64,000 bases of DNA, from positions 1-64,000 of the forward strand of contig DATELQ010000142.1 in assembly GCA_035276475.1 (NCBI GenBank), read 5' to 3'. Positions within the stretch are counted from its first letter, which is position 1. Each line of letters starts with the position of its first letter. The notes below the pieces were generated by a model, which was not told the DNA's origin, did no database searches, and saw only the letters and a program-made list of their open reading frames with translations. Positions 4,886 to 14,553 of the stretch are shown one piece after another. The translations under genes and the position numbers were made by a program. The stretch comes from DATDFB01 sp035276475 (GTDB taxonomy: Bacteria; Acidobacteriota; Thermoanaerobaculia; Gp7-AA8).

Positions 4886-7189
4886 TCACAGCGCGCCGTA
4901 AATCGCGAACGGCGCCCAGTAGAGCGGTTGCTGGTGCGGCGTCTTGGAATGGAGGAGGGCCAGCTTGGCCCGGCGCAGCGCCGCGGCGGGCTCGAGGCCG
5001 TCGCCGACGATGGCCGCGTACATCTCGTTCATCATCGGCGGCGCCGCGGAGTCGTCCACTTCCCACTGCGCGGCCACGACGCGATGCGCGCCGGCGCGCA
5101 GGAACACCCAGGCCAGTCCGACCAGCCCCTCGCCGGCGTAGTTGCGGCGGCCGGCGCTGTTGCAGCTCGACACGGTCACGAGCTCGGCCTTCAGGGGGAC
5201 GTCCATGATCGTCTTGCCGGAGAGGCTGAAGCCGTTCGTGTCGCGCGCGAGGATGACGGCCGACTCCTCGATCGGCCTGTCGGTGCCTGCGGTCGCGTGC
5301 GCGGCGAAGTGGATGAACTGGAATTGCCGTGGATCCGCGGCTGCGTATGCTGCGGGCGTGGCGGCGGCGCCGGAGCGGATCACCGCGCGTGGGCCAAAGT
5401 GGCTCGCGATCTCGCCGATCTCCTGCCCGGCGCGTTTGAGCTTCGGGAACGCATGCCCTTCGCCGGGCACGTCGCCGAAGACGAGGGCCCGCGGATCGCG
5501 CAGGCTCTTCCACGCCGGTGTCGAGGCGAGCAGGTTCAGCGACGGCGAGTAACTGATCGTCACGTCTTCGATCCAGTAGTGCTTAGGCGTCGCCGGAACG
5601 ATCAGCGCGTCGAAGCTGAGGGCGCTGAGATGCGCATCGGGAAGAATGATCACGCGCGAGCCTGTAGCGATCGTTCCGGCCGGCGCGACGAGCATCTGAT
5701 AGAGCTTGGGGCCGAGCGTGCTGAAGTTGAGCTTGTGCCGCGCCGACAGCAGTTCTTTGCGGTATTCGTCGACCGCTCTGTCGATCGCGTCGTCCGCTGG
5801 CAGCTCCGCGACGTCGATGCCGTGCGGCGTCACGGTCCAGAGGAAGGAGCGTTTCGCGCCGATCCAGTAGAAGAGGATGGTGGCGTTCTTGGCGCGCGCC
5901 AGCGCGACGGGATCGACGTCGTTTGCGTCGCCGAGGTTGATGGCGTCGCGCAGCGTGCGCGCGCGGCTGCGCTCGGCGACCTGCAGGGCGCGGCGGACGT
6001 CATGCTCGTCCTGCAGGAGAAGGCGGATGTAGCCGTCGTAGACGCCGAGGACGTTGCGCTCGAAGGCCATCGAGGACGTGCCTTCGACTTTGTCGCGTGC
6101 CTGTGCCGCGGTAGTAAGCGTCGCCTCGAATTTTTGCTCGGCCTCAGCGAAACGTCCGAGCCGTGCGTACGTCTCCGCCTCGATGCTCTGTGCCCACCAT
6201 TGCAACGGCGCATTCGAATCTGGCGAGTGGACGATCTCGTCCAGAATCTGCAGGGCATGTGCGGGATTGCCCGTCGCAGCCAGGATACGCGCCTCGGTGA
6301 AGTTGTCGGTGAGCGCACCCGCAGGGTCGTCCTTGGGGCGCGTCTTCTTGGCAAGATCGTTCCACGACTTTGCCTCATCGTAATGACCGAGCTCGAATTT
6401 GATTTGGCCGATTTGATGGTAGGAGTTGGCGATCTCCTTGGCTGTGTCGAGCTTCTTAGCAACCGCGAGAGCGCTGAGCGCGTAGGGCAATGCGTGGTCG
6501 AATTCGAGACGTCGGACGAAGATCTCGCCGAGTTGGACGAGCGCTGTGTGCTGTGATTTCGGGAATACGTCCTGACCAGCGACGATCATGAAATCGGCTT
6601 TGGCGCGTTCGAGATCGCCGATTTGGAGGTGACCCCAGCCGGCCCTAGTCAGCGCCGACATTTCAATGCGCGGCGCCTGCGCCTTGCGTGCGTATTTCGC
6701 GGCAGCGTTGTAATGCTCGATCGCCGTCGGCCAGTGCGGATGCTTCTGATCTTGTTCTGCGGCGCCGAGGCGCAGCTCGCGTAATGCGCCGATCTCAGGC
6801 CGCAACTCCGGCCTCACCCGCGCGGCAAGAGCATCAGCCTGCAGCAACGTTTGGTTCGCTTGTGCCGCGTTCTGCGTGAACGAGCGAACGATTAGCCGCC
6901 GCACGGCGGCCCGCGAGTCGCCGGTCGGCGGCGCCTGACCGAGAATGGCCAGAGCCCGTGCTTGATTCTTTCGCACCAAGGCCTCGGCCTCGAGAACCGC
7001 GAACAGCTCCCGCCATCTAGGCTGCATGCAGAAGCGCATCCGCCCATCGCGCGCGATCTGCTGCGCGGCGTTGTCGTCGCCGCGCAGCAGTGCCGCCCAT
7101 CCTTCGTCATAAAGCACCTGCGGTTGCTCCTTCCGCGCGTGGCACGCCACGACGGCGAGAAGGAGCAGGACCGCGGCGCCGCGCCTCAT
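4886..7189 (-). CDS. TPR-repeat lipoprotein with C-terminal CHAT (caspase-like) protease domain
   Basis: The 767-residue protein begins MRRGAAVLLLLAVVAC, a lipoprotein signal with Cys16, so it is likely anchored facing the periplasm. Residues about 25-420 are a helical solenoid of tetratricopeptide-like repeats (for example YDEGWAALLRGDDNAAQQIA, ALPYALSALAVAKKLD, NSYHQIGQIKFELGHYDEA). The C-terminal 250 residues form a CHAT domain: the LPDAHLSALSFDALI strand, IHFAAHA with catalytic His631, and VSSCNSAG with catalytic Cys675, then EGLVGLAWVFLRAGAHRVV. CHAT proteases are separase/caspase relatives; TPRs usually bind the partner that activates or is cut. Start ATG overlaps the preceding gene by ATGA. 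It is the fourth gene of the sigma/anti-sigma operon. Confidence 0.9.
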   Translation of the reverse strand: MRRGAAVLLLLAVVACHARKEQPQVLYDEGWAALLRGDDNAAQQIARDGRMRFCMQPRWRELFAVLEAEALVRKNQARALAILGQAPPTGDSRAAVRRLIVRSFTQNAAQANQTLLQADALAARVRPELRPEIGALRELRLGAAEQDQKHPHWPTAIEHYNAAAKYARKAQAPRIEMSALTRAGWGHLQIGDLERAKADFMIVAGQDVFPKSQHTALVQLGEIFVRRLEFDHALPYALSALAVAKKLDTAKEIANSYHQIGQIKFELGHYDEAKSWNDLAKKTRPKDDPAGALTDNFTEARILAATGNPAHALQILDEIVHSPDSNAPLQWWAQSIEAETYARLGRFAEAEQKFEATLTTAAQARDKVEGTSSMAFERNVLGVYDGYIRLLLQDEHDVRRALQVAERSRARTLRDAINLGDANDVDPVALARAKNATILFYWIGAKRSFLWTVTPHGIDVAELPADDAIDRAVDEYRKELLSARHKLNFSTLGPKLYQMLVAPAGTIATGSRVIILPDAHLSALSFDALIVPATPKHYWIEDVTISYSPSLNLLASTPAWKSLRDPRALVFGDVPGEGHAFPKLKRAGQEIGEIASHFGPRAVIRSGAAATPAAYAAADPRQFQFIHFAAHATAGTDRPIEESAVILARDTNGFSLSGKTIMDVPLKAELVTVSSCNSAGRRNYAGEGLVGLAWVFLRAGAHRVVAAQWEVDDSAAPPMMNEMYAAIVGDGLEPAAALRRAKLALLHSKTPHQQPLYWAPFAIYGAL

Positions 7190-8094
7190 GGCAACGGACC
7201 GCCGTTCGTGGAGCCGCCGCTGCCGCCCACGCCGCCGCAGTTGTCGCAACCGAGGTCGATGCGGAACATCGTCACCTGCTTGGTTCCATGCGACGCGATC
7301 ACCTCGCCGAGGAAGATGCGCCCGAAGTCCGGGACGTAGATCGACGATCGGAACGTCTTCAGCCCCGGCACGTCGCCGAGCCTCTGGAAGATCGAATAGC
7401 GTACCTTTCGGTCCGTCCTCTGATTCATCGTGGCGATGTCGCGCGCGTAGTCGAAATCGGGAGCGTCGGGCGGAACGGCGGCCGGGTCCTGCCAGTCGAG
7501 GAGCTCGTCGATCCAGCCGCCGCCGCCACCGCCCGCACCGACCGGCGCCGGCGTCATCAACTGCTGCATGCGCGTGAACGTCGGTTCGCGGTCGACGTAG
7601 TCGCGCTTCGCCAGGCCGACATCCTTGCCGGAGACACGCACGCCGAACATGTCGCTGTCGCCCACGACGACCCTCCCCTCGGGATTGGGGTTGCGGGCAC
7701 TCGGCTTCTCGTGCGTGGAGGTCAGGATCGCCTCCGCGTGCTGGACGCTGAAGACGTCGTTGATGCGCACGTCGTCGAGGATCGAGCGCGCCGTCGTCTT
7801 GTAGATGCCGAAGGGGTTCTCATCGTCCACGTCGACGCCGCTGACCTCCGTGTAGGCGCGGCCGATGTAGATGTGGAAGTCGGCCGGCCCCTGCGTGCCG
7901 AAGGGGAACTTCAGCGGAAAGCCGAGGTTGACGTTCTCCGCTGAGTTCGAGCCGTAGCCGCCGGTGAACGGCAAAACCGACGGCGCTACGTGGATCGGAA
8001 GAATGTGCTGCTCCTTGTCCTGCACCCACCCGCCGAGGGCGAGCGCATACGCGTGGTAGAGAAACATGTGATTCTGTGGACCTCGATATGACAT
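7186..8094 (-). CDS. Unrecognised 302-residue protein between anti-sigma factor and TPR-CHAT protein
   Basis: AGAGGA five bases before the ATG at 8094 fixes the start. No signal peptide or membrane segment is visible. The N-terminal half (MSYRGPQNHMFLYHAYALALG, then FPLKFPFGTQGPADFHIYIGRAY) looks like a beta-rich globular domain; a seven-Gly run around 200 separates a second segment; the C-terminus holds FRIDLGCDNCGGVGGSGGS, with a CxxC pair and a Gly-rich tail. I know of no named family that fits. Position in the operon suggests it is the substrate, activator or effector of the CHAT protease. Glycine linkers are plausible cleavage sites, but this is inference. Confidence 0.75.
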   Translation of the reverse strand: MSYRGPQNHMFLYHAYALALGGWVQDKEQHILPIHVAPSVLPFTGGYGSNSAENVNLGFPLKFPFGTQGPADFHIYIGRAYTEVSGVDVDDENPFGIYKTTARSILDDVRINDVFSVQHAEAILTSTHEKPSARNPNPEGRVVVGDSDMFGVRVSGKDVGLAKRDYVDREPTFTRMQQLMTPAPVGAGGGGGGWIDELLDWQDPAAVPPDAPDFDYARDIATMNQRTDRKVRYSIFQRLGDVPGLKTFRSSIYVPDFGRIFLGEVIASHGTKQVTMFRIDLGCDNCGGVGGSGGSTNGGPLP

Positions 8095-8113
8095 GGTGTC
8101 CTCTCTTCCTACA

Positions 8114-8704
8114 TCATCGGACCATGAACCTCTTCTCCAACACCGGCACCCCATGGCTGCCGGAGACAATGAGCGTGTAGTTGCCGGGAGCGCGGCGGCC
8201 AACGTCGAAATTGACTGCCACTTCGCCGGGGATCGTCACCGGCTTCCCCTGCACCTTTCCCTGCGCATCGACGATTTTGCAGGAGTACGGAGGCGAATCG
8301 ATACCGGCATTGATGGTGAGAACCACAACGGGCCGAGCGTTGCGCTCGAAGGTGAGGCTCTCTTCCTCGGCGCGCGTATCGCGCAGATCAACGAGCGGCA
8401 TGATCCGCGGCTGGCTATCTTGCGCCAACTGTACATACTGGTAGGCGAGGCCGCCGATCGAGAGAGCGAGGCTCGCCGCGGCGGCGTACGCAACCCTTTT
8501 GTACGGGGTTGCAGAGACCCGGACCGGCACGAGGTCGGTAAGCCCGCGCATCGTGGTGGTGAATGTCGTTCCCGCCTGCACGTCTTCGAAACACGCCTCG
8601 CAATCGGCGTAGTGCTCTTCGAAGGCGGTGCGCTCGTGGTCGGTCAAGTCGTGGAGGAGGTACCCCTCGACGGCGTTCATTTGAATGGCATCTTCGTGTT
8701 CCAT
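8114..8704 (-). CDS. Zinc-finger (zf-HC2 type) membrane anti-sigma factor
   Basis: A 196-residue protein starting seven bases after the sigma-factor stop. The N-terminal domain VEGYLLHDLTDHERTAFEEHYADCEACFEDV contains the HxxxCxxC anti-sigma zinc motif (H31, C35, C38). A single membrane segment follows (about 72-90, VAYAAAASLALSIGGLAYQYV), and the outer C-terminal domain (about 100-196) is beta-rich with VVVLTINAGIDSPPYSCKIVDA and GNYTLIVSG strands. Such proteins hold the cognate sigma factor at the membrane until a signal releases it. The adjacent CHAT lipoprotein would be on the same side as the C-terminal domain and could be the releasing or released activity. Confidence 0.88.
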   Translation of the reverse strand: MEHEDAIQMNAVEGYLLHDLTDHERTAFEEHYADCEACFEDVQAGTTFTTTMRGLTDLVPVRVSATPYKRVAYAAAASLALSIGGLAYQYVQLAQDSQPRIMPLVDLRDTRAEEESLTFERNARPVVVLTINAGIDSPPYSCKIVDAQGKVQGKPVTIPGEVAVNFDVGRRAPGNYTLIVSGSHGVPVLEKRFMVR

Positions 8705-8711
8705 GGCTCGC

Positions 8712-9389
8712 TCACATGCCGCATCCAGGCGGCAACTTCCCTTTCTCGTTGTTGTAGAGGATCTTGAAGCGTTTGAGGGCGCGACAAAGGACGAGCCGCA
8801 GATTCGCGCGGGTGATTCTGAACTCCGCGCAGACTTCGTCCTTGTCCCGTTCCTCGATGAAGATGGCGATCAGGATCTGTGCGTCTCGGGGCGGCTTCAT
8901 CTGCTTCAGAGTCCGCCGGACCAGCTCGCACCTTTCTGCGCGGAGGAACTTTTGCTCGCCGTCCGGCTCTGTTGAGACGATGTCGAGGCAGCTCAGGTCG
9001 AGTTGATCGAGATTCTTGACGATGCGGCCGTTCTCGCTGGCGACGTTTTCCGAGATCCCGAAGACGTAGGCGCCGAAACTCTCGGGCGACTTGATCTTGC
9101 CGGCCCGCACATTGATCAAGACCCGTTTGAGCGTCTCTTGGATGATGTCTTCGACGGCCGATCTCGAATAGCCGCGGTTCAACCACTTGAAGGCCAGCCG
9201 CGGCCTGAAGTACTTGTCGAAGTGATTCTCCGTCTCCGGGTCTCCTTCACGAAGACGCCGCAAATAGTCCGCGTCGAACGGGTAGCGGTTCACGTGCGGT
9301 CTCCCAGAGCGGTGGAACGGAACGAGGTTGCCGATTATGGAGTGGCTGCCGCTGGGAATTCCATACCTTTGCTGTGGAACCGTGCTCAC
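8712..9389 (-). CDS. ECF-like sigma-70 family RNA polymerase sigma factor
   Basis: The 225-residue protein has a long N-terminal extension (about 45 residues), a sigma-2 region (ENHFDKYFRPRLAFKWLNRGYSRSAVEDIIQETLKRVL, about 55-90; the YSRSAVEDIIQE core corresponds to DAEDLVQE in other ECF factors) and a sigma-4 helix-turn-helix (PPRDAQILIAIFIEERDKDEVCAEFRITRANLRLVLCRALKRF, about 165-210). GTG start at 9389 is backed by GAGG eight bases upstream. It heads the operon with its anti-sigma factor and is preceded by an ECF-type promoter that it probably recognises itself. The unusual DIIQET and long extension make it a divergent member. Confidence 0.9.
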   Translation of the reverse strand: MSTVPQQRYGIPSGSHSIIGNLVPFHRSGRPHVNRYPFDADYLRRLREGDPETENHFDKYFRPRLAFKWLNRGYSRSAVEDIIQETLKRVLINVRAGKIKSPESFGAYVFGISENVASENGRIVKNLDQLDLSCLDIVSTEPDGEQKFLRAERCELVRRTLKQMKPPRDAQILIAIFIEERDKDEVCAEFRITRANLRLVLCRALKRFKILYNNEKGKLPPGCGM

Positions 9390-9412
9390 GTGTGCTACCT
9401 CGTGGAAGTAGT

Positions 9413-9435
9413 GACGCAGAGCACAAAAACGTTTC
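9413..9435 (-). promoter_or_regulatory. ECF-type promoter copy 1 (before the sigma-factor gene, probable autoregulation)
   Basis: GAAAC (9435-9431), 15-base spacer, GTC (9415-9413) in GCGTCACTAC. The 30-base region around it closely matches the copy at 4862-4884. The GTG start of the sigma gene is 23 bases beyond the GTC, leaving room for the GAGG ribosome site. Confidence 0.7.
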
Positions 9436-9460
9436 AGCGGGAAGTTGCGAAATGTTGCGC

Positions 9461-9538
9461 TGGCCTCCCCGGCAGGGCTCGAACCTGCGACCCACAGCTT
9501 AGAAGGCTGTTGCTCTATCCACCTGAGCTACGGGGAGG
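9461..9538 (-). tRNA. tRNA-Arg (anticodon TCT)
   Basis: Acceptor CCTCCCC/GGGGAGG, D-arm GCTCAGGTGGATAGAGC, anticodon stem ACAGC/GCTGT with loop CTTCTAA (TCT), T-arm GCAGGTTCGAGCCCTGC, encoded CCA. It lies 23 bases upstream of the ECF promoter on the same strand. Confidence 0.97.
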
Positions 9539-9549
9539 TTAGGAGGAAA

Positions 9550-9629
<80 letters not shown>

Positions 9630-9674
9630 ACTCTACGCGAACGTTCACTCAACAGGGGGTGCCGGGCGCCCATT

Positions 9675-10103
9675 TCAGACGGCGCGCGCCGGCATCTGAT
9701 CGACGCGGCGCGCTGGCAGGAGCTGTTCCCACTGTCTGGCCGTGGCCTGGTCGAGCACGAACTCGAAGGCGTGTCCGTGCGCGCGGAGGCGCAGCGCTTT
9801 CCCGACCACGCTGTGGCCCGTCGCGGTCTCGTCGTCGTATTCGACCTCGTCGACGTGCTGCAGCTCCAGCGTCGCCTGCAGGTCGGCGTTCTCGTAGTGC
9901 AGGGTGTCGTCGTCGAGGGCGAGGGAGACCGGAATCTTCTCCATCCCCTCCAGGAAGTCGGCCCGGCTGACGATGCGGCAGCTCCCCCGCCGCTTGGCCA
10001 TCAACTCGTCGAGTTGGTCCTTCATGCGCATCCGAACGAGGACCCAAATGAGAGCGACGAGAAGCACGATTCCGACGACCGTCAAGGTTCCGAGCCACGG
10101 CAT
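9675..10103 (-). CDS. Hypothetical single-span membrane protein, 142 residues
   Basis: An N-terminal membrane helix (about 6-25, LTVVGIVLLVALIWVLVRM) is followed by a basic segment and a cytoplasmic domain of roughly 100 residues with strands SCRIVSRADF, IPVSLALDDDTLHYEN and ALRLRAHGHAFEFVLD. I do not recognise a family. AAGGAGG seven bases before the ATG is one of the strongest ribosome sites in the window. It stands alone between the tRNA-Pro gene and the divergent Nudix gene. Confidence 0.65.
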   Translation of the reverse strand: MPWLGTLTVVGIVLLVALIWVLVRMRMKDQLDELMAKRRGSCRIVSRADFLEGMEKIPVSLALDDDTLHYENADLQATLELQHVDEVEYDDETATGHSVVGKALRLRAHGHAFEFVLDQATARQWEQLLPARRVDQMPARAV

Positions 10104-10181
10104 GGCCGAGCCTCCTTATCTCCTGCTACGTGACAAAATCGTACGCCTATTTCACAGAAACGTCACGAACGGAAACGGTCG

Positions 10182-10187
10182 TAGAAT
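10182..10187 (+). promoter_or_regulatory. -10-like TAGAAT before the Nudix gene
   Basis: Nine bases before the ATG at 10197, which has no Shine-Dalgarno site; expected start falls almost on the initiator codon. Confidence 0.4.
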
Positions 10188-10196
10188 CGCGCGCGC

Positions 10197-10634
10197 ATGG
10201 CGGCCGGAAAGCGGGGGAACGTACGCCACGAGCATTCCTCGGGCGGCGCAGTGATCGCGCTGCGCAACGGCCAGCCCTACGTCGCCATGATCGCCACGCG
10301 CGGCCGCACGCGCTGGGGACTGCCGAAAGGTGCCGTCTCCAAAGGTGAGACCTCGGAGGAAGCCGCGCTGCGGGAAGTGCGCGAGGAGACGGGTCTCGAG
10401 GCGAAGATCGTCCGGCCCCTCGACACCATCGAATACTTCTTCCGCGTCGCCGACACGCTCATCAGAAAGCGCGTCGACTTCTACCTCATGCAGCACACCG
10501 GCGGCACGCTGCAGCCGCAGCTCAGCGAGGTTGACGACGTCGAGTGGGTGCCGCTTTCCGACTCGATCGAGCGGGCGAGCTTCGACTCCGAGAAGAAGCT
10601 GCTCGAGATCGCGGCGCGGGAGATGGCTTCTTAG
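10197..10634 (+). CDS. Nudix hydrolase (MutT/Ap4A hydrolase-like)
   Basis: The 145-residue protein carries a complete Nudix box, GAVSKGETSEEAALREVREETGL (about 45-67), whose Glu residues bind the catalytic magnesium. The upstream SSGGAVIALRNGQPYVAMIATRGRTRWGLPKG and the downstream EYFFRVADTLIRKRVDFYL resemble bacterial diadenosine polyphosphate and small Nudix hydrolases that cleave X-linked nucleoside diphosphates. The exact substrate cannot be read from sequence. Its last 113 bases overlap, tail to tail, the 3' end of the LigD-type phosphoesterase gene. Confidence 0.9.
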   Translation: MAAGKRGNVRHEHSSGGAVIALRNGQPYVAMIATRGRTRWGLPKGAVSKGETSEEAALREVREETGLEAKIVRPLDTIEYFFRVADTLIRKRVDFYLMQHTGGTLQPQLSEVDDVEWVPLSDSIERASFDSEKKLLEIAAREMAS

Positions 10635-11247
10635 CAGCCAGCCGGTCCGCCAGCGTCGGCGCCCGGCGCGACGACGCCTTCCGGTTGCTCTCCCACGTTC
10701 GCTCGCCGCCGATCTCGTCGACCCCTTTGTTCGAGATGATCGAGTTCGGCGCGACCTCCGTCACGTCGACCTTGTCGTTCGCGAACTCGTCACGATGCTT
10801 GAGCAGCAGCCACTCGTTCCCTTTGTCGCCGTAGCGGCCCTTGATCTTCACCAGCGCCCACTCGCCGAACATCTTTTTCCCGTAGAGGCGGAACGTCAGT
10901 TTCCCCGACTTCAGCGCCTTCACCGGATCGTCGCCCGGCTCGATGAACTCCCACCCGCCGTTATCCCAGATGATCACGTTTCCGGCGCCGTAGTTCCCCT
11001 CGGGGATCACTCCCTCGAACGACGCGTAGTCGTACGGATGGTCCTCGGTCATCATCGCCAGGCGCTTCACCGTCGGGTCGTACGACGGCCCTTTCGGCAC
11101 TGCCCACGACTTCAGCACCCCCTCCATCTCCAGGCGAAAGTCGTAGTGCAGATGCGAGGCGTGGTGCTTCTGGATGACGAAGATCGGCAGCTTCGCTTTG
11201 CGCGGTTTCCCGCCCGAGGGCTCGGGCGTCGCCTGGAAGTCGCGCAT
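10522..11247 (-). CDS. LigD-type DNA 3'-phosphoesterase domain protein (stand-alone)
   Basis: This domain trims 3' ends during bacterial non-homologous end joining. The 241-residue protein shows the family blocks RDFQATPEPSGG, FVIQKHHASHLHYDFRLEMEGVLKSWAVPKGPS (about 23-55, with the metal-binding His and Asp residues), EGVIPEGNYGAG and GEWALVKIKGR. The C-terminal 45 residues are Ser/Arg/Lys-rich and lie across the Nudix gene on the other strand. No polymerase or ligase domain is attached. The ATG at 11247 may not be the true start: the in-frame codons before it read SIVDLLKKYRA, and the YR-x-x-RDF junction is conserved in the family, with AGGAGG just before an in-frame ATC. It follows ku in the same operon. 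Confidence 0.88.
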   Translation of the reverse strand: MRDFQATPEPSGGKPRKAKLPIFVIQKHHASHLHYDFRLEMEGVLKSWAVPKGPSYDPTVKRLAMMTEDHPYDYASFEGVIPEGNYGAGNVIIWDNGGWEFIEPGDDPVKALKSGKLTFRLYGKKMFGEWALVKIKGRYGDKGNEWLLLKHRDEFANDKVDVTEVAPNSIISNKGVDEIGGERTWESNRKASSRRAPTLADRLAAKKPSPAPRSRAASSRSRSSPARSSRKAAPTRRRQPR

Positions 11248-11270
11248 CGCGCGGTATTTTTTGAGCAGGT

Positions 11271-12146
11271 CTACGATGCTTTCCTCCTCTTAGCCGGAGC
11301 GCGTTTGCGCGACGGCGCCCGCTTCCGCGACGCAGCGGCGCGTTTCGGCGCGCGCTTCGCGGGGGCGCGGCCCTGTCCCAGGCTGCGGCGCAGCGCTTCC
11401 ATGATGTCGACCACTTCGCCGCCGCCCTTCTCCTCCTCGCGCGGCTCCATCTCGATCGTCTTGCCGCGGGACTTCTCGCGGATACGCTCGAGCAGCCGCT
11501 CGCGGTACTCATCCTTGAACTGCATGGGATTGAACTTGTCTTCGGTCAGCTCGTTGATCAGCGTCTCGGCGAGCTGCACTTCCTTCTCGCGCACCGGCGC
11601 GTCGGACTCGAGCTCGACGGCGCCGAAGTCGCGCACCTCGTCGGCGTAGAACATCGTGTGCAGCACGAGGCCCTTGTCGAACGGGCGGATGACGACGAGG
11701 TGCTCCTTGCCGGCCGCGACCCAGCGCGCCACCGCGACGCGGTTCTGCTTTTTCATCGCCGAGGCGAGCAGCTTATACGTCTTGCCGCCGCCGGGGGCGG
11801 GGCCGAGGAAGTAGGACTTCTCGAAGAAGATCGGGTCGACTTCCGCGAGGTCGACGAACTCGGTGATGTCGAGAGCGCGGCTGTTGTCGCTCTCGAGCGC
11901 CTCGATCTCCTCGTCCGCGAACGTCACGTATTTGTTCTTGGAGATGGCGTAGCCGCGGATCAGCTCGTCCGCGTCGACGATCTTCTCGTGATGGGGGCAC
12001 CACCATTTGCGGTTCACGCGTGTGCCGCAGCTGGCGTGCAGGAGATTGAAGTGGACGTCTTCCGATTTCGTGGCCGTGTAGAAGCGCACTGGGATCGACA
12101 CGAGGCCGAACGAAATCGTGGCATTTCGCAACGGTCTGAGAGCCAT
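11271..12146 (-). CDS. ku: Ku DNA end-binding protein
   Basis: Bacterial Ku forms a homodimeric ring that threads onto double-strand breaks and recruits LigD. The 291-residue length is normal. The N-terminus ALRPLRNATISFGLVSIPVRFYTATKSEDVHFNLLH and the CPHHEKIVDADELIRGYAISKNKYVTFADEEIEAL block are diagnostic; the C-terminal 40 residues are a Lys/Arg/Ala-rich DNA-binding tail. The ATG at 12146 has GGAGG four bases upstream. The next gene is a 3'-phosphoesterase, so end processing and end binding are coexpressed, but no ligase is in the window. Confidence 0.96.
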   Translation of the reverse strand: MALRPLRNATISFGLVSIPVRFYTATKSEDVHFNLLHASCGTRVNRKWWCPHHEKIVDADELIRGYAISKNKYVTFADEEIEALESDNSRALDITEFVDLAEVDPIFFEKSYFLGPAPGGGKTYKLLASAMKKQNRVAVARWVAAGKEHLVVIRPFDKGLVLHTMFYADEVRDFGAVELESDAPVREKEVQLAETLINELTEDKFNPMQFKDEYRERLLERIREKSRGKTIEMEPREEEKGGGEVVDIMEALRRSLGQGRAPAKRAPKRAAASRKRAPSRKRAPAKRRKAS

Positions 12147-12219
12147 AGGTCCTCCGCGATGAGGTATTTGCATCCGCCGTTCCCGCCGCAACTGATTTAG
12201 ATTCAGCGGCTTCCGCGGC

Positions 12220-14549
<2,330 letters not shown>

Positions 14550-14553
<4 letters not shown>

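Noticed and set aside
10157..10180. GAAAC-N16-GTC upstream of the Nudix gene as a third ECF promoter
   Set aside because: Spacing is 16 rather than 15 and the flanks do not match the two good copies; the TAGAAT site explains the gene better.
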